A stretch of 64,000 bases of DNA from Deinococcus ficus (GCF_003444775.1 NZ_CP021082.1:310001-374000), one strand, 5' to 3'. Shown: positions 24,151 through 33,117, numbered from the stretch's first letter. Numbers and translations: made by a program. Notes: a model not told the origin generated them from the sequence alone.

Positions 24151-24399
24151 TTACTGTCCCGCCAGCAGGACGGCTTCCAGGCCGAGCAGCCCCAGGCCAG
24201 CCAGCATGGCCACGAGCGCCAGCGCACGCAGGACCTGCCGGGTGGTCCGGCGCTGCTGCCGTTCCCGGGCTGTGCTCCAGGCCGCTGAGGGCCGGTCCAG
24301 CAGGTTGCGTGGGTTCTGGAGACGATGGGCCTGCCGGAAGAGGACGGATCCCAGCAGCAGGCACAGCAGGCTGAGAACGACGCTCAAGTCAGGCAGCAC
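24151..24399 (-). CDS. Small two-helix membrane protein
   Basis: The protein (82 aa) has two hydrophobic segments, residues 3-22 (PDLSVVLSLLCLLLGSVLF) and 60-80 (LRALALVAMLAGLGLLGLEA), around a strongly basic loop (RLQNPRNLLDRP, RERQQRRTTRQ). I recognise no family. The start is inferred: GTG 24399 has TACACT ending 7 nt upstream, the leaderless arrangement common here. A longer frame reaching 24564 would run under the divergent GGDEF gene. Loop and helix placement suggest a membrane anchor or small regulatory protein. Confidence 0.5.
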   Translation of the reverse strand: MLPDLSVVLSLLCLLLGSVLFRQAHRLQNPRNLLDRPSAAWSTARERQQRRTTRQVLRALALVAMLAGLGLLGLEAVLLAGQ

Positions 24400-24406
24400 G
24401 TGCAGG

Positions 24407-24412
24407 AGTGTA
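24407..24412 (-). promoter_or_regulatory. Candidate -10 box of small membrane protein gene
   Basis: TACACT on the minus strand ends 7 nt before GTG 24399. Together with the box at 24468-24473 on the other strand it would form a compact divergent promoter pair. Confidence 0.4.
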
Positions 24413-24467
24413 CGCCCCGGCGGGCGACTCCAGGGTCCGCGTCGGGTTGCTGTCAGAGGGCGCTGCG

Positions 24468-24473
24468 TACCAT
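24468..24473 (+). promoter_or_regulatory. Candidate -10 box of GGDEF gene
   Basis: TACCAT ends 5 nt before ATG 24479. There is no Shine-Dalgarno site, so the transcript is probably leaderless. Confidence 0.42.
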
Positions 24474-24478
24474 GACGC

Positions 24479-26935
24479 ATGTCCCGCGGCCCGCGAACGC
24501 TGAACCTGCGCGCTGTGCTGTACGGCGTCCTGGCACTGACCGCCACGTTCATCGTCGTGTCCAACGGGCTGCTGGCACAGCAGACCCGTCAGATCCAGCG
24601 CGAGCAGACCCTGGCCGCCGCGACCGGGCGGCAGCAGGTGGTCGCCGAACAAATCGGCCGGCTCGCCTGGCAGCTCTCGACCGCCCCCTCTGCAGGCGAC
24701 CGGCAGCGGGCGCGTGACCAGCTTCGCCGCCGCGTAGCCGAGTTGCGGGAAGACCACCGCACCCTGGTGGGAGCCCCCGAGTTCCGGCGGGCCGCGGGCG
24801 CTGCCGGGGCCGCGCCCCTTGCGGCCCGGATGCATGCGGAGGTGGAAGGCTACCTGGCCGCCGCCACCCGCATTCTGCTGACGCCGCAGGCCCGGCTGAC
24901 CGCCGGGAGTGCGGACCTGCGTCAGCTGGATCGTCAGGCCGCCGGGCCGCTGACGGCCGTCCTCAGCGAGGCGAGCGCGCTGATGCAGCGCTCCGGCGCC
25001 GCGCACATTCGCCGCGTCAACACCTTCGCGTGGATCCGCCTCGGCAGCCTCCTGACCATGCTGGTCATCGCGTCGCTGCTCATCCACCCCCTGGAGCGGC
25101 GGATCCGGCAGGCCCAGGCTGAGCTCATCCGCGAGCGGGACTTCGCGCGGCAGATCATGTCCACGGTCGCGCAGGGCCTCTCGGTGACGGACCCTGAAGG
25201 ACGGTTCGAGTACGTGAATCCCGCCTACGCCCGGCTGCTGAACGTCACCCCTGAGAGTCTCCTGGGCCGCACGCCCTTCGACATCACCTTCGAGGAGGAC
25301 CACGCGGCGCTCGCTGCCGCGAAAGCGCGGCGGGAGGTCGGCGAGACCAGCACCTACGAGACCCGCCTGAGACGCGCGGACGGCGCGGCCGTCCCTGTCC
25401 TCGTGACGGGAGCGCCGCGGCTCACCGAGGGCGGGAGGACCGGGACCATCGCCTCCATCACGGACCTGACCGAGCGCAAACAGCACGAGCAGACGCTGCG
25501 CACCCTCGCCGTCCTCTCACACAGCCTGGAGCGGGAGCAGACCCCTGAAGGCGTGGCTGAGCGGGCCCTGGACGTGCTGTCACAGGCCATGGACCTGGCG
25601 TGGCTCAACCTCAGCCGTCTGGAAGGAGACCGCTTCGTCCCGCGCGCAATTTCCGGCACCATGCCGCCCGGCTTGCGTGACCAGGTGGCCCTGGGCGTGT
25701 CCCGGGGGGAAGGGGCCATCTGGGAGACACTCGGCGCCGAGGCGGTGTACCTGCAGGAATCCAGAATTGAGGCCTACGTCGCGCTGGGGGTCCGCAGCGT
25801 CGCGCTGGTTCCACTGCCCGCCGCGGACGGCGTGACCCAGGTGCTGTGCGCCTACCGGGGTGGCGAGGCCCGGCCCTGGTCCGGTCAGGAACGCGTCCTG
25901 CTGGAAGCGGCCACCCGCTCCATGGCGGCGGCCCTGGAGCGGGCGGAACTGCACCACCAGGCGCAGGAGGCGGCCGACTACGCACAGACCCTGCTGGCGG
26001 TCTCTGCCCTGGTCGAACGTGCCCTCGAACCCGCCGTGATGGCCCAGCAGGCGCTTGAACTCCTGGCGCCCGCTGTGGACATCGACTGGGGCAGCGTGCT
26101 GGTCGTCCGGGGCGACATGACCGAGTCGCTGACCGCCTGGAGCCGCAATGGGCTGGAGGTGGAGCTGCATGGGGAGGTGCACCGTGCACAGATCCAGCGG
26201 GCAATGACGTCTGGTCTTCCCGTCTACGTCGATGCCGATTCCGGGACGCGGCACGAGGCGCCGGACCTCCCCGGCGGCCTGAAAAGTGCCGCGTGGATTC
26301 CACTCACGGCCTCGCACGACGCCCAGTACATCTACGTCGTTGCGCGGCTACACGGCGGCGAGTCCTGGTCGCCCCGCGACCGGGACCTGCTCACGGCGGC
26401 AGCCCGGACCGTCCGTGTGGCGTTTGAACGCCAGGAGCATCTCCGCGTCATCGAGCAGGCGTCCCTGACCGATCCCCTCACCGGGCTGGGGAATCGCCGC
26501 GCCCTGGACCGGGCCCTGGCCGCCCTGACCGAACACGGGGACGCTCCGTTTGCGCTGATCACCATCGACCTGGACGGCCTGAAACAGGTCAACGACACCC
26601 TCGGGCACGAATGGGGTGACGTGATGCTCCGGGAGTTCGGGCGCGGCCTGAAGACCAGTGTCCAGAAGGAAGACCGGGTCTACCGCCTGGGGGGTGACGA
26701 GTACGTGGTGCTGCTGCAGGGGTGCCCGCCAGACCCCACGGTGGCGACCCTCACCCTGGTGGACCGGGCCGCCGACCAGGTGCGGCTTCATCCCGAGCTG
26801 CGGACCTTCCAGGCGAGTGCTGGCCTGGCCAGCTGGCCGGACGATGGACCCTCAGCGGGCGCCCTGTTGCACAGGGCGGACGAACGGATGTACCAGCAGA
26901 AACGAGCCCGCCAGAGGCAGCAGGCGCCGCCCTGA
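24479..26935 (+). CDS. Membrane diguanylate cyclase with PAS and two GAF-like domains
   Basis: The protein (818 aa) reads: membrane helix 13-33, an extracytoplasmic helical sensor (35-185), a second helix (about 186-205), a PAS domain (220-335; VTDPEGRFEYVNPAYARLL), two GAF-like domains (about 350-495 and 505-655) and a GGDEF domain (660-815). The active-site loop is RLGGDEYVVLL near residue 740, an accepted GGDE(F/Y) form, and LTDPLTGLGNRRAL and DLDGLKQVNDTLGH are present. Five residues upstream the inhibitory RxxD site reads QKED, so product inhibition by c-di-GMP is probably absent. It should make c-di-GMP in response to an external and a cytoplasmic signal. Confidence 0.88.
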   Translation: MSRGPRTLNLRAVLYGVLALTATFIVVSNGLLAQQTRQIQREQTLAAATGRQQVVAEQIGRLAWQLSTAPSAGDRQRARDQLRRRVAELREDHRTLVGAPEFRRAAGAAGAAPLAARMHAEVEGYLAAATRILLTPQARLTAGSADLRQLDRQAAGPLTAVLSEASALMQRSGAAHIRRVNTFAWIRLGSLLTMLVIASLLIHPLERRIRQAQAELIRERDFARQIMSTVAQGLSVTDPEGRFEYVNPAYARLLNVTPESLLGRTPFDITFEEDHAALAAAKARREVGETSTYETRLRRADGAAVPVLVTGAPRLTEGGRTGTIASITDLTERKQHEQTLRTLAVLSHSLEREQTPEGVAERALDVLSQAMDLAWLNLSRLEGDRFVPRAISGTMPPGLRDQVALGVSRGEGAIWETLGAEAVYLQESRIEAYVALGVRSVALVPLPAADGVTQVLCAYRGGEARPWSGQERVLLEAATRSMAAALERAELHHQAQEAADYAQTLLAVSALVERALEPAVMAQQALELLAPAVDIDWGSVLVVRGDMTESLTAWSRNGLEVELHGEVHRAQIQRAMTSGLPVYVDADSGTRHEAPDLPGGLKSAAWIPLTASHDAQYIYVVARLHGGESWSPRDRDLLTAAARTVRVAFERQEHLRVIEQASLTDPLTGLGNRRALDRALAALTEHGDAPFALITIDLDGLKQVNDTLGHEWGDVMLREFGRGLKTSVQKEDRVYRLGGDEYVVLLQGCPPDPTVATLTLVDRAADQVRLHPELRTFQASAGLASWPDDGPSAGALLHRADERMYQQKRARQRQQAPP

Positions 26936-26978
26936 CCGGCGGGCCGGGGCGGCGCGTCAGGCCACGCCGCTTCCCGGG

Positions 26979-28235
26979 TCAGGTCCGGGCGGAGGCCGCC
27001 TGAGTGCAGGCCTCGTCTTCGTCCGCCTCAGCAGGCAGGAACGCGAGGGCGACGCAGCCCCCGAGGATCGTGAGGCTGGCGGCGGTGACGAGCATGGGGA
27101 CGATCCCGGCGATGGGGCCGATCACGCCGGCCGCGGCCGTGGCAAGGACGCCCACGAACGCGTTGGTGGTGCCGAGCGTGCCGTACACCCGGCCGCGGAA
27201 GGCTTCGGGCGTGGCGCGCTGGATCATGGTGGACATGGCGACGTTCGAGACGATCATGGGGATGCCCAGCAGGGGCACCAGCACGTACAGGGGCGGCAGG
27301 GTGGTCAGCGTGTAGATGCGGAGCATCAGCAGGCCCACCAGCAGCGTGCCGAGCCCGGTGAGGGTCCGCGTGGAGACGCGGCTGCCCAGCCAGGATGCCG
27401 TGGCGCTGCCGAGCACGGCGCCGAGGCCGCCGAGGGCGCTGAGCCGCCCGATGGTTTCGGCGTCGGCATGGATGATGGACATCAGGAACGGCATGTAGAA
27501 GGGGTCGATCAGGGTGCCGCCGAGGCTGGTGATGCTCAGGACGGCCATCAGGGTGAGGATGACCGGGCGCTGGCGCACGACGCGCAGACCGCTGCGCCAC
27601 TCCTGCCCCATGCTGCGCCAGGTGCCGAAGAGGGTGGGAGAGGGCAGATCACCAGGTCGGGCGACCAGAGGCACGACACGCAGGCGGAAAAAGCTGAGGG
27701 CCGCAATCAGGAAGGACGCGGCGTCGAAGAGAACCACGCCGGGGATGCCGGCCGCGGCGATCAGGACCCCGCCGATCACGGGACCGAGCAGGCGGGCGGA
27801 CGTCATGCCGAAGGACAGCGCGGAGTTGGCCTGCACGAGTTGCGGCCCGGGCACCAGGGTGGGCAGCAGAGCGCCGGCCACCGGGGCGGAGAGGGTGCTG
27901 ATGGTGAGTTCCGCGAAGGTCACGGCGTAAGCGACCCACATCAGGCCGGGAAGTGGAGCGAGGGCCAGCAGGCCGATCAGCGCGGCCTGAAGGAGGTGGG
28001 TGGTGACCAGCACGCGCCGGCGGTCCCAGCGGTCAGCGAGCACGCCGGCGAAGGAACTGAACAGCAGGCCCGGCAGGTAGTACGACAGCGCGAGCAGGGC
28101 AGTGGCGAGCGTGGAGCCGGTCTCCTGGTACAGGAAGTACGGCAGGGCGAGCAGCAGCGCCCGGTCGCCGATCAGGGAGATCACCTCCCCCAGCCACAGC
28201 TTGCGGAAGTCGGGAAGCGTCAGGGTGCTCAGCAT
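26979..28235 (-). CDS. MFS transporter (MFS_3 / enterobactin-exporter-like)
   Basis: The protein (418 aa) has the 12-helix layout. It starts LPDFRKLWLGEVISLIGDRALLLALPYFLY and has the loop-2/3 motif GVLADRWDRRRVLV of the major facilitator superfamily, a second related motif in helix 4-5 (LPTLVPGPQLVQANSALSF), and RATPEAFRGRVYGTLGTTN in the second half. These last motifs are typical of the DUF894/MFS_3 exporters of drugs or siderophores. The gene is divergent from a regulator at 28277 and ends 43 bp from the convergent GGDEF gene. A paralogous transporter-regulator pair lies at 48361-50325. Confidence 0.87.
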   Translation of the reverse strand: MLSTLTLPDFRKLWLGEVISLIGDRALLLALPYFLYQETGSTLATALLALSYYLPGLLFSSFAGVLADRWDRRRVLVTTHLLQAALIGLLALAPLPGLMWVAYAVTFAELTISTLSAPVAGALLPTLVPGPQLVQANSALSFGMTSARLLGPVIGGVLIAAAGIPGVVLFDAASFLIAALSFFRLRVVPLVARPGDLPSPTLFGTWRSMGQEWRSGLRVVRQRPVILTLMAVLSITSLGGTLIDPFYMPFLMSIIHADAETIGRLSALGGLGAVLGSATASWLGSRVSTRTLTGLGTLLVGLLMLRIYTLTTLPPLYVLVPLLGIPMIVSNVAMSTMIQRATPEAFRGRVYGTLGTTNAFVGVLATAAAGVIGPIAGIVPMLVTAASLTILGGCVALAFLPAEADEDEACTQAASART

Positions 28236-28251
28236 GTCGGCCTCATGGGGG

Positions 28252-28270
28252 CAGCGTGCACAGTACGCTG
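28252..28270. promoter_or_regulatory. Inverted repeat between MFS gene and its regulator
   Basis: CAGCGT and ACGCTG flank a 7-bp spacer. The right arm coincides with the -10 box TACGCT (28264-28269) of the regulator gene, and the site lies 17 bp from the MFS start. It is the obvious operator candidate for both genes. Confidence 0.5.
28264..28269 (+). promoter_or_regulatory. Candidate -10 box of leaderless regulator transcript
   Basis: TACGCT ends 7 nt before ATG 28277, and no Shine-Dalgarno site is present. The box overlaps the right arm of the inverted repeat. Confidence 0.45.
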
Positions 28271-28276
28271 GTCAAA

Positions 28277-28981
28277 ATGAAACAAGGTGATTTGCCCAGG
28301 CTCTGGCAGCGGCTGGATGACCCTGCAGCGGCCCGGGTGCTGGCCGACGCGCAGGCCCGGCAGTACCTGGAGCCGTTCATCTGGCGCGAGCGGCGGGTCA
28401 CGGACGTCGCCCGCGAGCTGGGCGTCTCGAAGCAGGCCCTGCTGTACCAGGTGAACAAACTCCTGCGCCTGGGGCTGCTGACCGTCACCCGCACCGAGCC
28501 CAGGCACGGGCGGGCCGTGCGCTACTACCGCTCGTCGTCCCCCGGGTACTTCGTGCCGTTCTCCGCGACGTCCGCCGAATCCATCCACGCGCTGTACGAG
28601 TCCTCCCTCGACAACACCCGCCGCTCCCTGCTGTCCCTGCTGACGCAGGCCTGGACGGATCTGGCCGACGATCCCCGCTGGTTCGGGCTGTACACCTACG
28701 GCGACGAGCACGGCCTGAAAAGTCACGCCCTGCTGCCCGCGCCGCCGGCCTCGCCGGTGTCCCCGGAGGCCGGGTCGCTGTCGTGGCTGCTTCAGACGAA
28801 CGTGCCTGCCGTGTGGGACAACACCGCTCCTGTTCGCCTGTCCCTCACTCACGCCAAGGCGCTGCAGCGGGAACTCCATGACCTGCACGCCCGATATCAG
28901 GCTCTCGAGGGCGAGGAGGGCCAGAAGACCTATGTCCTGCGCCTCACTCTGGTGCCTGTCGACGACGAGGACGATGCCTGA
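28277..28981 (+). CDS. Winged-helix regulator of MFS exporter (paralog of 48361-49062)
   Basis: The protein is 234 aa. Residues 20-95 form an ArsR/helix-turn-helix-12-like winged helix (RQYLEPFIWRERRVTDVAREL, then GVSKQALLYQVNKLLRLGLL, then RTEPRHGRAVRYYRSSS as the wing). The remaining 135 residues, beginning YFVPFSATSAESIHALYESS, are a domain I cannot name. It ends with a segment shared with the paralog at 48361: PAVWDNTAPVRLSLTHAKALQREL. The C-terminal half probably binds the exported compound. Divergence from the MFS gene and the shared inverted repeat suggest local repression. Confidence 0.72.
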   Translation: MKQGDLPRLWQRLDDPAAARVLADAQARQYLEPFIWRERRVTDVARELGVSKQALLYQVNKLLRLGLLTVTRTEPRHGRAVRYYRSSSPGYFVPFSATSAESIHALYESSLDNTRRSLLSLLTQAWTDLADDPRWFGLYTYGDEHGLKSHALLPAPPASPVSPEAGSLSWLLQTNVPAVWDNTAPVRLSLTHAKALQRELHDLHARYQALEGEEGQKTYVLRLTLVPVDDEDDA

Positions 28982-29247
28982 CGCAGGGGCCGCACCTCAC
29001 GAAACGATGACGCTGCGTTCATTTGGTGGCCCGTCCCGCAATCCGCCCTCAGACGGGCGTGGGAAGGTAGCAGGAGTTCCAATCTGGCTGGCCCGGGCCC
29101 CTGCTTCCGGGTCGGCCTCCTTCTCTGAACAGGCCCGCTTTCACGTAGACCGGCTGCCGGAAAGCACGCTGCCTCCGTGACCCAGCGGCCCTCCCGCGCT
29201 TCCCGGTCATGCTGGCCCTGCCCTTCGCGCCCACAAGGAGTTTCACG

Positions 29248-30486
29248 ATGCCGATCCGTTCTCTCCTCGCCCTCGGTCTGACCGGCGGCCTGACTCTGGC
29301 CGCCGCACAGACCGCAGCGCCCACCCCACGTCCCCTCCCCGCCCCGGAACCGCCCGCCACGGTGACCGCCACGAAGAACGAACCGACCGCGCAGGCCTTC
29401 ACGCCTGACAAGCTCGCCCGCCTGAAGGTCCCGGCCGGCTTCCAGCTGACGGTCATGGCGACCGACCTCGGAAACGCCCGCATGATGCACGTCATGCCGG
29501 ACGGCGGGGTGTACCTCACCCGCCGGGCCCAGGGCGACATCTGGTACCTCCGGGACGTCAACCGTGACGGGAAGTTCGAGGGCACTGAGCGGCGACAGGT
29601 GGCCACCAACCTCAAACTCGTGCACGGCTTGGACGTCAAGGCCGGCAAACTCTATGCGGTGGGAGAAAAGACCATCTGGGTGATGGACATTGCCCGGGAC
29701 GGCACGCTCTCCGTGCCCCGCGTGTTCGCGGACGGCTTCCCGGACGCCGGGCAGCACCCGGCCCGGGGCCTGAAATGGGGCCCGGACGGCTACCTGTACG
29801 CGAGCTTCGGCAGCACCAACAACGACACGCCCACCCAGAACCCTGAGGAGGCCACCCTGCTGCGCCTGCGGCCCGACGGGCAGTGGCGCGAGGTCTACGC
29901 GCGGGGCCTGCGGCACACCATCGGCTTCGGCTGGCATCCGGTCACGAAGGTCCTGTACGGCATGGACCAGGGCAGCGACTGGCACGGCGACAACATTCCA
30001 CCTGAGGAACTCAATGTCCTCAAGCGCACCGGTAATTACGGCTGGCCCTTCTGCTACGGTGCGAAGAACCCGGACCCTTACACGACCACCGCGAACATCC
30101 CCGGCAAGATCACCAAAGCCGAGTACTGCGCCATGACCACAGGGAGCACCCTGAACTACACCGCGCACGCCGCCGCGATCGGGATGGCGTTCTACACCGG
30201 CACGCAGTTCCCGGCGGAGTTCCGGAACGATGCGTTCGTCGCCTTCCGCGGGTCGTGGAACCGCACCGAGCCCAGCGGGTACGAGATCGCGCGCGTGGTG
30301 TTCGACGGCGCGAATCAACCGACGGGCATCGAGCCCTTCATCACGGGGTTCGTGTACCAGGAAGGCGGCGAGTGGAAGCAGTTCGGGCGGGTGGCGGGCG
30401 TGGCCGTGTACACCGATGGCAGCCTGCTGTTCACCGACGACCAGAGCGGCGTGATCTACCGCGTGCGCTACACGGGAGGCAACTGA
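29248..30486 (+). CDS. Exported PQQ-dependent sugar/sorbosone dehydrogenase-like beta-propeller
   Basis: The protein is 412 aa with a signal peptide (MPIRSLLALGLTGGLTLAAAQ) and a proline-rich linker (TPRPLPAPEPPATV). The rest is a six-bladed propeller like soluble aldose / sorbosone dehydrogenases: VPAGFQLTVMATDLGNARMMHV near the start, HGLDVKAGKLYAVG, DAGQHPARGLKWGPDGYLYASFGS, YARGLRHTIGFGWHP and DQGSDWHGDNIPPEELN. The HPARGLKWGPDG and GLRHTIGFGW stretches correspond to cofactor-facing blades. Whether PQQ is bound is inferred from family. AAGGAG stands 8 nt before ATG 29248. It ends 1 bp before the SodC fusion, so both are co-transcribed and co-exported. Confidence 0.8.
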   Translation: MPIRSLLALGLTGGLTLAAAQTAAPTPRPLPAPEPPATVTATKNEPTAQAFTPDKLARLKVPAGFQLTVMATDLGNARMMHVMPDGGVYLTRRAQGDIWYLRDVNRDGKFEGTERRQVATNLKLVHGLDVKAGKLYAVGEKTIWVMDIARDGTLSVPRVFADGFPDAGQHPARGLKWGPDGYLYASFGSTNNDTPTQNPEEATLLRLRPDGQWREVYARGLRHTIGFGWHPVTKVLYGMDQGSDWHGDNIPPEELNVLKRTGNYGWPFCYGAKNPDPYTTTANIPGKITKAEYCAMTTGSTLNYTAHAAAIGMAFYTGTQFPAEFRNDAFVAFRGSWNRTEPSGYEIARVVFDGANQPTGIEPFITGFVYQEGGEWKQFGRVAGVAVYTDGSLLFTDDQSGVIYRVRYTGGN

Positions 30487-30487
30487 G

Positions 30488-31942
30488 ATGCCAGTACAGC
30501 GTTCACGTCCGCCTCGCCTCGCCGCCCTGAGCGGCCTGCTGACCCTGGGTGCCATGGCGGCCCTGGGGGTAGGAGCCGCGGGTGGCAGCGATATGGCCGC
30601 ACCTGCACCTTCGCCGGCGCTCAGCGCCACGGCCACCCTCCGCGACCCGGCCGGGCAGGTGCTCGGCACCGCCCGCTTCCGCCCGCTCGGGTCCGGGAAC
30701 GGCCCGGTAGAGGTCACGGTCAGTGTCCGCGGCCTCGCCCCGGGGCAGCATGGCATGCACGTGCACGAGTACGGCCGCTGCACGCCAGGCGTAGACCCGG
30801 CCACCAACACGGTCGTGCCGTTCGGCGGAGCCGGCGGGCACTTCGACCCGGGCATGAGCCGCAACCACGATGACCCGCAGGCCGCGAATCTGTACGGGCA
30901 CGGCGGTGACCTGCCCATGCTCACGGTCGGGCCGGACGGGACCGGGCAGGTCACCTTCCAGTCCAGCAAGATTCGCTTGAGCGGCGCGGACGGCGTCCTG
31001 AACCGCTCGATCGTGATTCACGCCCGGCCGGACGACTACCGCAGCGACCCGGCCGGCATGAGCGGCGCGCGGGAACGCTGCGGCGTGATCGTCCGGGACC
31101 GCTTCACGGCGCGCGACTATGCGCTCCCGGGCGTGCAGACCTACCCGGAAGGGGTGGCGTACGACGCCCGCAAGGGCCTGCTGTACACCGGCAGCGCCGC
31201 CAATGGCACCATTTGGGCCGTGAATGCCGCGACCGGCGCGGTCTCGGTCTTCCAGGAGGGCGGGGCACTCGGCCGTCAGGTGGCCCTGGGCCTGAAGGTG
31301 GACGCCCAGGGCCGGCTGTGGGTCGCCGGGGGCGCCCAGGGCACTGTAAGTGTCCTCTCACCGGACGGCGTGACCCTGAAGGTTCTGGAAACCCCTCCCT
31401 CCCCTCGGCCATACATCAATGACCTGACGCCCGCCCCCGACGGGAACGTGTACGTGACCGACAGCAGCCGCCCCGTGATCTACCGCGTCACACCGGACCT
31501 GACTCTGGACGCGTGGCTTGACCTGGCCGGCACGCCCCTCAAGTACGGTCCTGGCGTGAACCTCAACGGCATCGCCGCCACCCCTGACGGCCGGTACCTG
31601 CTGGCCATACAGCTGAACACCGGCGAACTGTGGCGCATCGACCTGCGCAGCCGCGCGGTGCACCGCGTCATGACGGGTCTGGTCAACGGTGACGGGCTGC
31701 TGCTCGACGGGCGCACCCTGTACGTCGCCCGGAACAAGGACCAGGTGGTCAGCAAGGTCACCCTCAGCGCCGATTACGCCAGCGGTCAGCTGGTCCTCAA
31801 CGAGCCGCTCACCGGCCTGCGCTTCCCCGCCACCCTGACCCGGATCGGGAACGACCTCGTCGTCACGCAGGCCCAGCTGGACAAACTGCAGGGCGGCACC
31901 CCGGAAACGCCGTTCCGATTGACGCGCTTCCCGAAGTTCTGA
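30488..31942 (+). CDS. sodC: Secreted Cu/Zn superoxide dismutase fused to an SMP-30/NHL-like beta-propeller
   Basis: The 484-aa protein has an N-terminal signal or anchor (about 8-33). Residues 45-205 are a SodC domain with the copper ligands in HGMHVHEYGRC (near 88-97), the shared ligand in GGAGGHFDPG, zinc ligands in NLYGHGGDLPML, and the end IVIHARPDDYRS, GARERCGVIV with the active-site arginine and the second disulphide cysteine. Residues 210-484 form an NHL/SMP-30-type propeller (PEGVAYDARKGLLYTGSAANGTIWAVN; LNGIAATPDGRYLLAIQLNTGELWRIDL, in parts). Start 2 bp after the sugar-dehydrogenase stop. It should dismute periplasmic superoxide; the propeller may bind a wall glycan or act as a lactonase. 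Confidence 0.85.
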   Translation: MPVQRSRPPRLAALSGLLTLGAMAALGVGAAGGSDMAAPAPSPALSATATLRDPAGQVLGTARFRPLGSGNGPVEVTVSVRGLAPGQHGMHVHEYGRCTPGVDPATNTVVPFGGAGGHFDPGMSRNHDDPQAANLYGHGGDLPMLTVGPDGTGQVTFQSSKIRLSGADGVLNRSIVIHARPDDYRSDPAGMSGARERCGVIVRDRFTARDYALPGVQTYPEGVAYDARKGLLYTGSAANGTIWAVNAATGAVSVFQEGGALGRQVALGLKVDAQGRLWVAGGAQGTVSVLSPDGVTLKVLETPPSPRPYINDLTPAPDGNVYVTDSSRPVIYRVTPDLTLDAWLDLAGTPLKYGPGVNLNGIAATPDGRYLLAIQLNTGELWRIDLRSRAVHRVMTGLVNGDGLLLDGRTLYVARNKDQVVSKVTLSADYASGQLVLNEPLTGLRFPATLTRIGNDLVVTQAQLDKLQGGTPETPFRLTRFPKF

Positions 31943-31954
31943 CGCCACCCCTGG

Positions 31955-31980
31955 AGGCCCGGCCCCTGGCGGCCGGGCCT
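31955..31980. terminator. GC-rich hairpin between sodC fusion and dinB
   Basis: AGGCCCGGCC, a 6-nt loop and GGCCGGGCCT form a 10-bp stem 13 bp after the stop codon, and the convergent dinB gene ends at 31989. Only CTTCC follows instead of a T-run, so factor-independent termination would be imperfect. It may serve both strands. Confidence 0.55.
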
Positions 31981-31988
31981 TCCGCCGG

Positions 31989-33059
31989 TCAGACCAGCGG
32001 AAACAGGGGCGGCACCACGTCCCGTCCCTGCGGGTCCACGAGGTGACTGACTGTCACGCCCAGCAGCCGCACCGCCCGGGTGCCAACCAGATCCGCGCCC
32101 AGCAGCCGGCGCGCCACACGGCCAATCTCCTCGGCAGTCTGCACGGGCACCGGGAGGCTCTGCTGCCGGCTGATCACCTCGAAGTTGCTGAACTTCACCT
32201 TGACGGTCACCACCCGGCCCGCCAGCCCATGCCGGGCCAGGCGGCGGGCGGTGCGTTCACTCAGCCCGGGAAGTTTCGCGTGCATGTCCGCCAGGGTGCG
32301 CAGGTCCGTGTCGTACGTGTCCTCGGTTCCGACGCTCTTGCGGTCATCGCTGGGGTCCACGGGGCGGTCGTCGATGCCGCGGGCGATGGCGTACATGTGC
32401 GCGCCGTGCCGGCCGAACGCGGCGGTGAGCTCGGTCAGGGACCGGGCCCGCAGGTCCGCGCCCGTGCGGATGCCCAGGCGCTCGAGCTTCGCGGCGGTGA
32501 CAGGACCGATCCCGTAGAACTCACCCACCGGCAGCCGGGCGATCAGGGCGTCGGCATCCTGCGGGAGGATCACGGTCAGGCCGTCGGGTTTGTTCATTCC
32601 GCTGCCGAGCTTGGCGAGCATCTTGTTGAACGACACGCCCGCCGAGACGGTCAGGCCCCCGGTGCGCTCCCGGACCAGCCGGCGGATCTCCTGTGCGATC
32701 CGCGTGGCACTGCCCGGACCGCGCTTCGGCCGCGTGACGTCGAGGTACGCCTCGTCGAGGCTGAGCGGCTCGATCAGGTCGGTGAACTCGGTGAACACCC
32801 CGTGGATGAGGCGGCTGGCCTCGCGGTAGGCGTCCATGCGGGGCTCGATGACGATCAGGTGCGGGCAGCGGGCCAGGGCCGTACGCAGCGGGAGCGCGCT
32901 GCGCACGCCGTACTGCCTCGCTTCGTAGGTGGCGGTCGTGACGACGCTGCGCGGCCCGTGGTAGGCGACGGCGACCGCCTTGCCGCGCAGGCTGGGGTTG
33001 TCCCGCAGTTCCACGCTGGCAAAGAAAGCGTCGGCGTCCACGTGCACGATCTTGCGCAT
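31989..33059 (-). CDS. dinB: DNA polymerase IV (Y-family translesion polymerase)
   Basis: The protein (356 aa) has the Y-family palm: KIVHVDADAFFASVELRDNP at the start with metal-binding aspartates, SLDEAYLDVT near residue 100 with the catalytic Asp-Glu pair, and the helix-hairpin-helix region YGIGPVTAAKLERLGIRTGADL near 175. The C-terminal little-finger domain (about 240-350) contains VKVKFSNFEVISRQQS. It copies damaged templates and extends misaligned ends. GAGGT lies 5 nt before ATG 33059; the earlier GTG at 33065 overlaps that site. There is no LexA-like box I can recognise upstream. Confidence 0.93.
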   Translation of the reverse strand: MRKIVHVDADAFFASVELRDNPSLRGKAVAVAYHGPRSVVTTATYEARQYGVRSALPLRTALARCPHLIVIEPRMDAYREASRLIHGVFTEFTDLIEPLSLDEAYLDVTRPKRGPGSATRIAQEIRRLVRERTGGLTVSAGVSFNKMLAKLGSGMNKPDGLTVILPQDADALIARLPVGEFYGIGPVTAAKLERLGIRTGADLRARSLTELTAAFGRHGAHMYAIARGIDDRPVDPSDDRKSVGTEDTYDTDLRTLADMHAKLPGLSERTARRLARHGLAGRVVTVKVKFSNFEVISRQQSLPVPVQTAEEIGRVARRLLGADLVGTRAVRLLGVTVSHLVDPQGRDVVPPLFPLV

Positions 33060-33103
33060 CAGCACCTCACAGGGTACGGGACACGCCGCTCAGGGGCCGG
33101 GGG

Positions 33104-33109
33104 TATGCT
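33104..33109 (+). promoter_or_regulatory. Candidate -10 box for the copper cluster
   Basis: TATGCT ends 8 nt before ATG 33118. No Shine-Dalgarno site is present. It would drive the DUF2946-like gene and possibly the genes behind it. Confidence 0.4.
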
Positions 33110-33117
33110 CCGGCCAG

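Noticed and set aside
26658..28280. 540-codon plus-strand frame
   Set aside because: Covers the MFS exporter on the opposite strand; composition (EGDAAPEDREAGGG-like) shows no real protein features.
28930..30969. 679-codon minus-strand frame
   Set aside because: Antisense to the sugar-dehydrogenase-like propeller and the SodC domain, both with clear motifs.
30488..31942. Possibility that the SodC-propeller fusion is a frameshift artefact joining two genes
   Set aside because: The frame is continuous and the linker (DRFTARDYALPGVQTYPEG) has no start signal or leftover stop; the fusion looks genuine.
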